Assembly (NCBI RefSeq): GCF_001310225.1
Contig: NZ_CP012898.1
Span: 248,001 to 312,000 of the forward strand
Length of the DNA stretch: 64,000 nt
Source: Pseudalgibacter alginicilyticus
Lineage (GTDB): Bacteria; Bacteroidota; Bacteroidia; Flavobacteriales; Flavobacteriaceae
Direction of reading: 5' to 3'
A model generated the notes under the pieces. The model made no database searches. It saw nothing but the letters and a program-made list of their open reading frames with translations, and was not told the DNA's origin. Positions within the stretch are counted from its first letter, which is position 1. Each line of letters starts with the position of its first letter. A program made the position numbers and the translations under genes. Shown here in pieces: positions 1-9,064 of this stretch.

Positions 1-1
1 T

Positions 2-1102
2 CAAGGAGATTGGACTGAAGTAGCAACGGGTATAATAGCAAAAAATTATACGGTTAATGATCCCACAGGAAATGTATATCAGTTTAGGGTAAAATCAATG
101 ATTGATGGTGTGTATTATGTTAATTCATGGTCTGAGACAGAAGTATATGCTGTTCAAAAAGCTTTTGATGGTTTTGGGAAATTTGGGGGAAGCCAGTATG
201 CTTATGCACGTCAAACGCCTAACAACACTTTAGATTTTACGGGTGATTATACGTTTGAAACATGGATTCGACTAAAGGATGGTAATAGTAATGGTAATGT
301 TATTTTAGATCAACAGCCAGTTTTTGGTATAGAAATAACAGATGTTGGTGTTACAGATTATTCGGTTAAATTCATTTCACACAGTACTAATGCTACCTTA
401 AATTCAAACACAACAGGAGCTAAATTAAATAATAATGAATGGGTACACATAGCTATCTCGCATTCTGGAAACATAACAAAACTTTTTGTTGATGGGGTGA
501 TGCGCCAAGAGGATACTAGTTCAAATTTTAATTTAATAAGTTCTAATTCTGCACTTAATTTAGCAGAACGCTATAGCGGTGGATATTCAGGGATGATTAA
601 AGCGGATTTAGATCAAATTAGAATTTCTAATGTGGCAAGATTTACATCAAATTTTACACCTGTAAAAGAAGAAATGTATGAGGTAGATAATAACACCTTA
701 TTGTATCTGCCTTTTCAGAATGTTCATAATATTAGATTAAAAGACCAATCTAATAATTTAAGCTTTATTGTGAGTAATGTTGCAAATTATGTTGAATGGA
801 GTTTTGATGAAATTAGCGGAACGTTATCAAATGAAGATTTTGAACTTATTAAATCATCACTTACAGTTTCTCCTAACCCTGTAACAAACAATAGAATAGA
901 TATTTCTTTTAGTCAAAAAGTAAGCCTTCAACAAGTACATTTTGAATTATTTGATTTACAAGGAAGAAAAATGAATGTAAATGCTTCTGAAAAAACTTAT
1001 AACACTTGGGGTTTAATATTTCCAAACATCAATTCTGGAATGTATGTTTTACAGGTTAGAGGTGATAGTTTTTTGGCAACAAAAAAAATAATGATAAAAT
1101 AA
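2..1102 (+). CDS. LamG-like T9SS type A surface protein, 5'-truncated by window edge
   Basis: The reading frame is open from base 2, so the true start lies upstream of the window; 366 residues are visible. The first 30 or so residues look like the end of a fibronectin type III-like module. Next comes a concanavalin A/LamG-like region (residues about 50-240, with FETWIRLKDG and EWVHIAISHSGNITKLFVDG). The last 80 residues are a T9SS type A sorting domain (SPNPVTNN..., FELFDLQGRKM, SGMYVLQV, KKIMIK). The protein is therefore expected to be exported through the T9SS and attached to or released from the cell surface. LamG modules often bind or accompany glycan-active domains; the catalytic part, if any, is outside the window. 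The next gene begins 27 bases downstream and has the same fold, so the two are probably co-transcribed. Confidence 0.9.
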   Translation, partial: QGDWTEVATGIIAKNYTVNDPTGNVYQFRVKSMIDGVYYVNSWSETEVYAVQKAFDGFGKFGGSQYAYARQTPNNTLDFTGDYTFETWIRLKDGNSNGNVILDQQPVFGIEITDVGVTDYSVKFISHSTNATLNSNTTGAKLNNNEWVHIAISHSGNITKLFVDGVMRQEDTSSNFNLISSNSALNLAERYSGGYSGMIKADLDQIRISNVARFTSNFTPVKEEMYEVDNNTLLYLPFQNVHNIRLKDQSNNLSFIVSNVANYVEWSFDEISGTLSNEDFELIKSSLTVSPNPVTNNRIDISFSQKVSLQQVHFELFDLQGRKMNVNASEKTYNTWGLIFPNINSGMYVLQVRGDSFLATKKIMIK

Positions 1103-1129
1103 TTAACTAATCCAAATAACCCTTAAATT

Positions 1130-2173
1130 ATGAAAAAACAATTACTCACAATTTTAATAGTGACTATGTTTACTTTAGTTACTAACGCTCAAGATGATTA
1201 TGTGCTTCAGTTTGATGCCTCCAATTCACAACGCTTAAGGTATCTTACAACAGAACATGATGTTTTGGATACTAAATTGAATGGAGCAACAGATTACACA
1301 ATTGAGGTTTGGGTAAAACCAACAAGCACAGAAATCAATAATACTGTAGTGCTAAAAAGGTGGAATCAATTTGCAATTACTTTGTATCAAGATGATAAAA
1401 AGAGATTTTATTTTACACATTATTCAGCATCAGGGAATAAATTTGTTAATAGCCAGTATAATGTTATTAATATAAATGAATGGAATCATCTGGTTGTTAT
1501 TTGTAATTCTAATACAAATTCTATTAAATTATTTGCCAATGGGGTTGAGGTTACTGGTGATTCATTAGGAAATCCAACAACAGAAGGTGCTTTAGCATTA
1601 GAAACGTCACCAATCGGTACTAATAATTTTTATATAGGAGCCAGTGGTTCTGGTACCTCTTATTTTACGGGGCAAGTAGATAAAATAAGAGTGAAAAATG
1701 AAGCCTTAAATATAGGGGATTTACAATCTGATATAACGGATGCTGATTATATCGCAGATAGTAATACGGCTATACTTTATAATTTTAATGAAGGTGCTGG
1801 CCTAATAGCAGTTAATGAAGCAGATTCTCAAAATGCCTCGTTGCAATGTAGTTCTAACGATTGTATTTCTGGAGAAACTTGGTGGGTGAATTTAAGTGAA
1901 ACATTGTCTACTAAAAAGATTTCTGAGACTGGTGGTTTTAGCTTATATCCTAATCCAACGGAAAATAAGTCTTTTACAATTGAAACCACAAATAACGAAA
2001 GTATTCAACAGATTGAAATATATGATGCATTAGGTAAACGTGTAAATAAGACTGCTTTTAAAGAAAATACTTTGTTAGTACATTTAGGAGTTGAATTTTT
2101 AAAGTCTGGTATTTATATTGTAAAAACAAAAACAAATAAAGGAATATCAATTAAAAAACTAATTGTTAAATAA
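1130..2173 (+). CDS. secreted LamG-domain protein with T9SS type A sorting domain
   Basis: This 347-residue protein has a clear signal peptide (MKKQLLTILIVTMFTLVTNA, cut before QDD). A LamG/concanavalin A-like domain covers residues about 25-215 (YTIEVWVKPTS, EWNHLVVICNSNTNSIKLFANG). The C-terminal 75 residues form a type A T9SS sorting domain (FSLYPNPTENKSF, IEIYDALGKRV, GIYIVKTKTNKG, SIKKLIVK). It resembles the downstream half of the preceding gene and probably arose by duplication of the LamG-CTD unit. No catalytic residues are recognised, so a glycan-binding or structural surface role is an inference. A rho-independent terminator follows the stop codon. Confidence 0.9.
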   Translation: MKKQLLTILIVTMFTLVTNAQDDYVLQFDASNSQRLRYLTTEHDVLDTKLNGATDYTIEVWVKPTSTEINNTVVLKRWNQFAITLYQDDKKRFYFTHYSASGNKFVNSQYNVININEWNHLVVICNSNTNSIKLFANGVEVTGDSLGNPTTEGALALETSPIGTNNFYIGASGSGTSYFTGQVDKIRVKNEALNIGDLQSDITDADYIADSNTAILYNFNEGAGLIAVNEADSQNASLQCSSNDCISGETWWVNLSETLSTKKISETGGFSLYPNPTENKSFTIETTNNESIQQIEIYDALGKRVNKTAFKENTLLVHLGVEFLKSGIYIVKTKTNKGISIKKLIVK

Positions 2174-2206
2174 GGTAATAAAATAAAACCTTTGTTAAAT
2201 CAATAA

Positions 2207-2238
2207 AAAGCTGGAATATAATAATATTCTGGCTTTTT
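2207..2238 (+). terminator. rho-independent terminator after the LamG gene pair
   Basis: An imperfect stem AAAGC-tg-GAATAT pairs with ATATTC-tg-GCTTT around the loop AATA and runs into a T tract. It lies 34 bases after the stop codon of the second LamG gene. Confidence 0.7.
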
Positions 2239-2533
2239 GTCTTTAGTGTTAGTGGTTGAATGTGTATTAATGGTTTTTATAAAATCTACTTAATAATCAT
2301 TTCCGCATACATTTATTTATAGTTGGTTTAAAAAATCTGTTTTTTTACATACTTTTAATTATTTCAAAACATTCTCTCAAATCTTGTAATTATACGGTTT
2401 TACTTGATTGATAATCAGAGTTGTACTTGTTTGTTGTTGAGGAGTTATACGTACTTATTGTTTTAAGTAATTTAATTTTGATAACTGTAAATATTTAATA
2501 TTCATAAATTTTATTAAATATTCGACAAAACGC

Positions 2534-2563
2534 TTGTTTTTTACGATTAATTGCATAAATTTG
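2534..2563 (+). promoter_or_regulatory. Bacteroidota-type promoter for the small secreted protein gene
   Basis: TTG (2534-2536), a 19-bp spacer and TAAATTTG (2556-2563) fit the Bacteroidota -33/-7 consensus TTG/TAnnTTTG. Transcription would start near 2570, 20 bases before the ATG at 2590. This rules out the TTG codon at 2551 as a start because it lies inside the promoter. Confidence 0.7.
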
Positions 2564-2589
2564 TTTTTTCAAACCCTAAAATCGTACAC

Positions 2590-3036
2590 ATGAAAATGAA
2601 GATTATTTTATTAAGTTTTAGCTTTTTCTTAGCAATGGGAGTTGGTTATGCTCAAAAAAAGAATGAGCCTAAGAGTATTATTAGTGATAATGTTGCAATA
2701 AAAAAATATCACAATAAAGAGGAATTAGACCGTATGCAAAAAGGAGAGTTGTTAGAACTGTATAAAGAGCGAATTGAAAGTCTTGTTAAATTATTGCCAT
2801 ATATAGCATTTGCAACTAAACCAGGGGTTACAATGACTACTTTAGGAATACCTAATGATAGTGATAATAGAAAAGCTTTAGATGATCAATTTGAAGCAAC
2901 CGATGACTTTATTAAAAGCACCGTTGAATTCCAAAATAGAATTTTGCCCTATTCAGACACAAATAATTTAATATCGGCTATTTTATTTTATGAAGAAACA
3001 ATGAAATCATTACATGAATATAGTGAGTTTCATTAA
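2590..3036 (+). CDS. small secreted protein of unknown function
   Basis: This 148-residue protein begins at the ATG at 2590; a second ATG two codons on (2596) is equally possible. A signal peptide (IILLSFSFFLAMGVGYAQ) is followed by a lysine-rich linker and an alpha-helical body (RMQKGELLELYKERIESLVKLLPYIAFATKPG). No family was recognised. It stands alone, with its own promoter upstream and an unrelated beta-rich secreted protein downstream. It has no T9SS sorting domain, so it is probably periplasmic. Confidence 0.8.
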   Translation: MKMKIILLSFSFFLAMGVGYAQKKNEPKSIISDNVAIKKYHNKEELDRMQKGELLELYKERIESLVKLLPYIAFATKPGVTMTTLGIPNDSDNRKALDDQFEATDDFIKSTVEFQNRILPYSDTNNLISAILFYEETMKSLHEYSEFH

Positions 3037-3176
3037 CTGTGAATTTAATTACTTTAAAATAGGATTTTTCCTAATAATTTAATCTGTGAATTTTAATATT
3101 TTTTATATAACATGATGTCGTTCGTCGATTATTATCTTTATCAAAACCATATGATAAATGTATTTTAACGAAAAAA

Positions 3177-3207
3177 TTGGTATTTCATGGAATTTTTTCT
3201 ATTTTTG
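3177..3207 (+). promoter_or_regulatory. Bacteroidota-type promoter for the beta-helix-like protein gene
   Basis: TTG (3177-3179), a 20-bp spacer and TATTTTTG (3200-3207) match the -33/-7 consensus. The implied transcript start near 3214 supports translation from the ATG at 3259 and not from 3187. Confidence 0.65.
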
Positions 3208-3258
3208 GACACTCATAAGAATAAAACAAATTTTGTTTTAACAGTAAATATTTTGACT

Positions 3259-4572
3259 ATGAAAAATTTTACCCAAATCATTTTCATATTTCTTTTTGTA
3301 ACAGGTCATATTTTTGCCCAACAAGAAAAAGGGATTATAGGAGCCGATAACTGGCTAAATAATTGGACACAATTTAAACCAAATCAAGAAGACTATGGTG
3401 AACCTACACAGATTCTGGCAGGAACTATTTCTGAAGACACCAAGTTATATAAGAAGGATGTATATCTTTTATTAGGAAACGTATTTGTTACCAATGAAGC
3501 AACGCTTACTATTGAGCCTGGTACAGTAATTATTGGGGATTATAAAACTAAAGGTTCTCTAACAATTACAAAAGGATCAGCAATAGTTGCAAATGGCTTG
3601 GAAACAGATCCTATTGTTTTTACTTCAAATAGAAGTGTAAAGAGACCAGGTGACTGGGGAGGAATAATAATATTAGGTAATGCGCCTACTAATAAGTTTG
3701 GAAATGGATCTGTAGCTTCTTATTATTCACAACCTAATTCAACCATATATCAAAATTCAAACTATGGTGGTGAAAATCCTTTAAGTAATTCAGGTATATT
3801 ACGTTGTGTACGTATAGAATATGCAGGAAATAGAATTAATACTACCGATTATTTTAGTGGTTTGTTATTGGCTGGAGTAGGAAATGAAACTGTGTTAGAA
3901 AATATTATGGTAAGCTACTCTGCTGGGAATTCTTTTGATATCTGGGGTGGAAATGTTGATTTACATCAAGCGGTTTCATATAAATCTAGTCAAAATGATT
4001 TTAAATTTAATTTAGGAGCTCAAAGTAAATTACTAAACTCTTTAGCTGTTCGGTCTCCATATATTTCTAGTAGTAGCCGGTCTAGATGTTTACAGGTTAT
4101 TTCCTATGAAAAAAAGGAGGAGGTAGATTTTACCAAGAAAGGAACATCTGTAATTGCTCAAAATTTAACCTTGTTGAATGATAGTGATGATGTGCAGGCA
4201 GATATTGACAAAGGTTTAGTAAATGAGGGTGTGTATGTTGGTCAAAATGCTTCGCTTGACATGAGTAAAAGTGTTATTTCAGGGTTTAATCCAGCTGTTT
4301 TGTATGATGAAAATATTGTTATCAATCAGGAAAATTTAGAAAAAATAAGGTTTACATCTATGTATTTCAATAATTGTAATGGAAATATTTTTGTTGATAA
4401 TTATTCTAATAATGACGATTTGGAAAACTGGTATGGAAATAGTGCTTTTTTTAATGTGTATTCTAAAAGTGATAATTCTGAAACATTTATAGATTTGAAA
4501 AACCAGAAACGACCAGATTTCAGGTTGCGTATCAATAAAATTATAGCATCAAATGATGTTGATCGGGATTAA
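3259..4572 (+). CDS. secreted beta-helix-like surface protein
   Basis: The product has 437 residues from the ATG at 3259, which begins a good signal peptide (MKNFTQIIFIFLFVTGHIFAQQ). An upstream in-frame ATG at 3187 would put 24 extra residues before it and overlaps the promoter. The mature part has a motif common in Bacteroidota exported proteins (LTIEPGTVIIGDYKTKGSL, then PIVFTSNR, then GDWGGIIILGNAP) and repeated beta-strand signatures suggesting a right-handed parallel beta-helix. The family has no settled function. Unlike many relatives it ends without a recognisable T9SS sorting domain (last residues IIASNDVDRD), so it may stay in the periplasm or be a shortened version. Confidence 0.8.
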   Translation: MKNFTQIIFIFLFVTGHIFAQQEKGIIGADNWLNNWTQFKPNQEDYGEPTQILAGTISEDTKLYKKDVYLLLGNVFVTNEATLTIEPGTVIIGDYKTKGSLTITKGSAIVANGLETDPIVFTSNRSVKRPGDWGGIIILGNAPTNKFGNGSVASYYSQPNSTIYQNSNYGGENPLSNSGILRCVRIEYAGNRINTTDYFSGLLLAGVGNETVLENIMVSYSAGNSFDIWGGNVDLHQAVSYKSSQNDFKFNLGAQSKLLNSLAVRSPYISSSSRSRCLQVISYEKKEEVDFTKKGTSVIAQNLTLLNDSDDVQADIDKGLVNEGVYVGQNASLDMSKSVISGFNPAVLYDENIVINQENLEKIRFTSMYFNNCNGNIFVDNYSNNDDLENWYGNSAFFNVYSKSDNSETFIDLKNQKRPDFRLRINKIIASNDVDRD

Positions 4573-4729
4573 AAAAAATAGAATCATAAATAGCAAAACT
4601 TAATATAACTATAAGTAAATCATAATTTATTGTTTGAATTTTATGTGTTAGAATAATTTCTATTACTATAAAAAGAATGATGATTATTGTATCTGAGAAG
4701 AATTTGTTTATTAATGTAAATAATATTGA

Positions 4730-6169
4730 ATGAAGAATTTTTTACGTATTAAAATTGCTGTTTTTGTTCTGTTTTGTTTCTCTCAAATTGTTAATGCTCA
4801 AATGATTATAGGGAAGCCTAGTTTGGGTTTTACGCAAGCTTGTGCAAGTCCTTCATTTAATACATATTATGTAACATTCACTTTTTCAGAAGCAGAATTA
4901 GGTGTTTCAAATCAGTTTATTTTAGAGCTTTCTGATGAAACAGGAAGTTTTTCAAATCCTACAACAGTATTTAGTTCAACAACAGGAAGTGTAACGGCTT
5001 CTCCTGCAACTTTAAGTTTTGAATTACCAGATACCGCATCTGGTGAGGCTTATAAAATTAGAGTTAAAAGTACAGATCCAATAGCTTTAAGTGGAAATTC
5101 TAATGGGTTTCCGGCTTATTATAAAATTCAGGATTCGCCATTTTCAATCAATAATTTAATAGAAACAGGGGTTTATTGTTCAGGAGGAAGTTATTTGTTA
5201 ACAATTGATAACCCTGGTGATGATATGAATGATTCGCCATTACAATATCCAGCTCTTACATTTAATTGGTATAAAGAAACAAGTCCAACCACTTCTGTTT
5301 TTGTTGCCTCAGGAAATAGTTTATCTGTAGATGAGCCAGGAACTTATTTTGCAGAAACCAACTACGGTACCTGTACATCCAATTCTTTTTCAAATAGAGT
5401 AACTATTAGCCAAGCAACTTCGGGAACCGTAACAACAGAAATTACCTCTAGTTTAGGAAATCCTTTTTGCCCTAGTGATGGAGCGACTGTATTGAGTGTG
5501 GGTGCTGGTAATGGTTTTCAATGGTTCAAAGATGGAGCTGAAATTTCTGGAGCTACAACTCAAACATATGAAACGAATGTGTCTGGAATTTATTCAGTAA
5601 ATATAGATTTAGGAGGTTGTTCAGCTAGTGCAAGTATAGATTTAAGAAATATAGATTTTATGAGCGAGGTGGATGTGCCTGAGATTAATTATGTAGAGGA
5701 AGGTGAGTCTTTGGTTGTTACGGTTACTACAGATGCTATTAATCCAGAGTTTGAATGGTTTTATAATGAAAATACCATTTCGGGAGAGATTACTAACAGT
5801 TATGAAGCCACACAGGCAGGAAATTATAGCGTAGTTGTCTCTCAAACAACAGGTTGTTTAGCATCTGTTGAACATATTTTTAGTGTTAGTGAGCAATTTC
5901 CAAATGTAAATAATATACCCAATTTTATAAGTCCAAATGGTGATTCTAAAAATGAGAAATGGATAATTCCACAAGAATATGTAAGTGGAACAAATACAGA
6001 AATTACAATATTTGATTATAGAGGTAACATCGTTTTTAAAACTGATAATTATCAAAATAATTGGCCAGAAAGCACCTTGGATTTTAAAGATGTAAATCCT
6101 GTTTATTATTACATCATTACAACTCAAGATCAAAAAACAAAAAAAGGATCAATAACGGTTATAAAATAA
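4730..6169 (+). CDS. T9SS type B sorting-domain adhesin-like protein
   Basis: This 479-residue protein has a signal peptide (MKNFLRIKIAVFVLFCFSQIVNAQ). Several Ig/PKD-like beta-sandwich repeats follow, each with the pattern 'FxWYK/FQWFKDG...I.GAT...YEtn.sGxYsV'. The last 85 residues are a gliding motility-associated type B sorting domain (IPNFISPNGDSKNEKW, ITIFDYRGNIVFKTD, YYYIITTQDQKTKKGSITVIK). Type B substrates are exported by the T9SS and usually need a partner PorP/SprF protein, and exactly such a gene starts 1 base after this stop. The pair is therefore a self-contained surface-protein module and is probably translationally coupled. Confidence 0.9.
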   Translation: MKNFLRIKIAVFVLFCFSQIVNAQMIIGKPSLGFTQACASPSFNTYYVTFTFSEAELGVSNQFILELSDETGSFSNPTTVFSSTTGSVTASPATLSFELPDTASGEAYKIRVKSTDPIALSGNSNGFPAYYKIQDSPFSINNLIETGVYCSGGSYLLTIDNPGDDMNDSPLQYPALTFNWYKETSPTTSVFVASGNSLSVDEPGTYFAETNYGTCTSNSFSNRVTISQATSGTVTTEITSSLGNPFCPSDGATVLSVGAGNGFQWFKDGAEISGATTQTYETNVSGIYSVNIDLGGCSASASIDLRNIDFMSEVDVPEINYVEEGESLVVTVTTDAINPEFEWFYNENTISGEITNSYEATQAGNYSVVVSQTTGCLASVEHIFSVSEQFPNVNNIPNFISPNGDSKNEKWIIPQEYVSGTNTEITIFDYRGNIVFKTDNYQNNWPESTLDFKDVNPVYYYIITTQDQKTKKGSITVIK

Positions 6170-6170
6170 A

Positions 6171-8633
6171 ATGCTGAAAAACATACTACATATAGCATTG
6201 GTTTTCTGTTTTGTACAGGTGTCTTTTTCACAAGAGGATGGTGTTGTTGCCCTTAATCTACCTGTCAGAAATTCTTTAAAATTTAATCAATATGTAGTTA
6301 ATCCTACCTTTAGTTTTGTAAGACAGCAAAATAAATACATCAGTTTTTCTAATAAAAGAGAGTGGATGCAGTTTGATGATGCACCACAAACATATCTGTT
6401 CAGTTATTCTGGTAGATTTAAAGAAAACTCAGGAATGGGAGTTGGTTTTTTTCAGCAAAATTACGGTGTACTAACAACCTTTGGAGGTGTACTAAACTAT
6501 GCCTATAATGCAGTCTTGAACCGAGATAGTAATTTAACTTTTGGTATGAATTTAGCTTTTTATCAAAGTGGTTTGAATACAGGTAGGTTAATTGGAGATG
6601 TGTCAGATGCTTCTTTAGATAATACCCCTACTAATTCTATAATTACAGTTAACCCTGGTATTAATTATGGTACTGGTTTTTTTGACTTTGGGGTGTCTTT
6701 AAATAACATAGTCTCATATAATTTAAAAACATCAAAGATGCTTGAGGACAATCCGGAGCAAAGTATTCAAGGACATATTATGTATACGGGGTATGTTGAT
6801 AGCCGAGGTTTTTTTGATGAAAGTAAGTTTTCAAGCTTAGTTAGATCGGAATTTAAAAATGATATAACTGTTATTTCTGGAATAGTAATGTTAACGGTTC
6901 CTAAAGGTATTTGGGCACAAGCAGGATATAATACGCTTTATGGATTTTCAGCTGGAGTAGGTTTTAATATAAGCTCCCAAATTGCTTTAGAATATAATTA
7001 TGAAAAAAGTATAGATGCTTTTTCTAATTTCGGGAGTTCTCATGATATTACATTAGCCTATAAATTTAAAAATAAATACAGATATGATTACAGTGGAGAT
7101 GATGATGAGGAAGCTTTTATTATTCCTAAGAAAAAGACAAACCGCGCAGTAGCTAAAAGAAAGGTAACTAATACTGGAAATGTAGATAGACAAGCTATAG
7201 CTGAGGCAAAAATTAGAGCCAGAGCTGAAGCGGAAGAAAAAGCAAAAGCCAAGGCGGCTGATAGAGCTAAGTTGGTAGAGGCGGTAAAAGCAGAAAGAGA
7301 GGCCTTAGTTCAGGAGAAAGTGCAAGTAGCATCAGTTCCTGAAACAGAAGCAGCTATTGAGATTGAAGAAGATAATCAAGCCAAATTAGAAGAAGCAGCA
7401 AGGTTAAAGGCAGAAGAAGAAGAAGCAAGATTAAAAGCTGAAGAAGCAAATAGAGTGCGATTGGCAGAGGAGGCTAAGGCTAAGCTAGAAGAAGAAGCTC
7501 AACAATTAGCGGCAGCAAAAGCAGCCGAGGAAGCGCAAGCTAAGTTAGCAGAAGCAGCAAGGTTAAAGGCAGAAGAAGAAGCAAGATTAAAAGCTGAAGA
7601 AGCAAATAGATTACGATTGGCTGAAGAGGCTAAGGCTAAGTTAGAAGAAGAAGCTCAACAATTGGCAGCAGCAAAAGCAGCTGAGGAAGCGCAAGCTAAA
7701 TTAGCAGAGTCAGAAAGAGTTAAAACAGAAGAGGTGTCTAATAGTGTGGTTCCTGAGCCCATTGATGCAGCATCAAGAGCTATGAGTGATTTAGCAAAAT
7801 CCACTGAAGATTCAAGAATAATTCAGCAGGAATTGATAGAAAGATTGACGGAATCTGTTGCTATAAAAGAACAAGATCTTAAAGATTTAAAAGAAGAAAA
7901 TGATTTGAGCGAACAGGGTATTTTTAGTGCGCCAAAAGCATTTAAAAGTGTTACAGCAGAAAATGCAGCATTGGAGTCTTTAAAAGAAGAAATTGATAAC
8001 GTTTTAGAATCTCAAGGTACCCAGATAGCAGAGTTAGAAAAATTATACAATGCTAGAATCAAGGAGTTGCCAAATAAAAATGACGAAATAAACGCTTATT
8101 ATTTAAAAACAATTGAAGAGTTAAAAGCAGATCAGTCTGAAGTAATTAGGATAAAACAAAACTTAGTTTCAGAGTTAGAAAGTATCAAAATTGCAACTGA
8201 TTTTGAAAGAAAACGACGTATAAAACGTGCTGCATATGATAATGAGCAAGACCGCTATGTGAAGGATAGAGCAGCTTTAAAGCAAATACAAGAGTTTACT
8301 CCACAGAGCTCTGAGCCATTAAGTGTTGAAGATTTTGATTTTGGAGAAGAACAAAATAAAAACATTCAAATTTTAAAGGATGTTAAAAATGTTGAAAACG
8401 GCTATTATTTAGTTTTAGCGGTGCATAGTGATGTTGCTAAAAGAGATGAGTTTTTAACCAAAGCAGTATCTCTTGGTCAGACTAATATAGACTTCTTTTA
8501 TGATGTAAATACAAGTAAGTATTTCATTTACTACAATAAATTTAATGATGTAGAAGCTGCTAGACAAGCAATGGAATCTAAGGAGAGTGCCCCATATAAC
8601 GATAGGATGTCTATGGTTAAAATAGAAAATTAA
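6171..8633 (+). CDS. PorP/SprF-family outer-membrane protein with coiled coil and SPOR-like C-terminus
   Basis: This 820-residue protein has a signal peptide (cut near VSFSQED). Residues about 25-300 are a PorP/SprF domain, an outer-membrane beta barrel that assists export or attachment of type B T9SS substrates (LNLPVRNSLKFNQYVVNPTF, W.Q.DDAPQTY, ALEYNYE..ID). Residues about 320-540 are a charged A/E/K-rich coiled coil containing two near-identical tandem units. More helix follows (540-730). The last 75 residues (GYYLVLAVHSDVAKRDEF, KYFIYYNKFNDVEAARQAM) resemble a SPOR or SPOR-like fold. Ordinary SprF proteins are about 300-350 residues, so this one has about 500 extra, probably periplasmic, residues. 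It starts 1 base after the adhesin gene and is followed by a strong terminator. Confidence 0.88.
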   Translation: MLKNILHIALVFCFVQVSFSQEDGVVALNLPVRNSLKFNQYVVNPTFSFVRQQNKYISFSNKREWMQFDDAPQTYLFSYSGRFKENSGMGVGFFQQNYGVLTTFGGVLNYAYNAVLNRDSNLTFGMNLAFYQSGLNTGRLIGDVSDASLDNTPTNSIITVNPGINYGTGFFDFGVSLNNIVSYNLKTSKMLEDNPEQSIQGHIMYTGYVDSRGFFDESKFSSLVRSEFKNDITVISGIVMLTVPKGIWAQAGYNTLYGFSAGVGFNISSQIALEYNYEKSIDAFSNFGSSHDITLAYKFKNKYRYDYSGDDDEEAFIIPKKKTNRAVAKRKVTNTGNVDRQAIAEAKIRARAEAEEKAKAKAADRAKLVEAVKAEREALVQEKVQVASVPETEAAIEIEEDNQAKLEEAARLKAEEEEARLKAEEANRVRLAEEAKAKLEEEAQQLAAAKAAEEAQAKLAEAARLKAEEEARLKAEEANRLRLAEEAKAKLEEEAQQLAAAKAAEEAQAKLAESERVKTEEVSNSVVPEPIDAASRAMSDLAKSTEDSRIIQQELIERLTESVAIKEQDLKDLKEENDLSEQGIFSAPKAFKSVTAENAALESLKEEIDNVLESQGTQIAELEKLYNARIKELPNKNDEINAYYLKTIEELKADQSEVIRIKQNLVSELESIKIATDFERKRRIKRAAYDNEQDRYVKDRAALKQIQEFTPQSSEPLSVEDFDFGEEQNKNIQILKDVKNVENGYYLVLAVHSDVAKRDEFLTKAVSLGQTNIDFFYDVNTSKYFIYYNKFNDVEAARQAMESKESAPYNDRMSMVKIEN
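7380..7694 (+). repeat. tandem coding repeat (53- and 52-codon units) in the SprF-like coiled coil
   Basis: Two adjacent units, 7380-7538 and 7539-7694, encode near-identical A/K/E/L-rich helices starting AKLEEAARLKAEEEE and AKLAEAARLKAEEE and ending QQLAAAKAAEEAQ. They differ by one codon in length and a few substitutions. The DNA similarity points to a fairly recent internal duplication, so unit number may vary among strains. Confidence 0.9.
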
Positions 8634-8687
8634 TTGTTGTTGCTGCTGCTACCTCTCATTTTTTATCTAAAAAAATAAATTTTTAAT

Positions 8688-8733
8688 AAAGGCAGAACAG
8701 AGTGTATCATTCAATCTGTTCTGCCTTTTTTTT
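8688..8733 (+). terminator. strong rho-independent terminator after the first SprF module
   Basis: GGCAGAACAGA (8691-8701) pairs perfectly with TCTGTTCTGCC (8715-8725) and is followed by a run of eight or more T. It separates the first adhesin/SprF module from the giant adhesin gene. The rest of 8634-9064 is AT-rich and shows no gene; a weak promoter-like TTTG...TAAATTTA pair lies at 8958-8990. Confidence 0.92.
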
Positions 8734-9064
8734 AAAAATTTTATACTTCAGTTTTCTTCATAATTTCATCAAATATTTAAGAAAATTATCAAAAACTACT
8801 AACTGTATTTAATTACTTACATATATATTATTATTTTTAGATAAAAGGAAATATTTAACGTTGAATAGTGTTAATTATTGTTTCTGTTTTCATTTTTTCA
8901 TTTTTTTTTACGATATTTACACGTTGAAAAACATTAAAATCGGATGAAATGCATTTTTTTGAAAGAATACACTTATATATTATAAATTTATTTACTAAAG
9001 TTAATCCTAAGTGTCTTTTCTTTTTATAAGCCCTAATAGAGAAGAAAGACTAAATATCCTTACT

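Noticed and set aside
5858-6133. 91-codon minus-strand open frame inside the type B adhesin gene
   Set aside because: It is antisense to a well-supported sorting domain and has no independent start signals.
9011-9064. Longer N-terminus for the giant adhesin
   Set aside because: It would begin at a non-ATG codon and add residues before an already over-long leader; the ATG at 9065 fits better.
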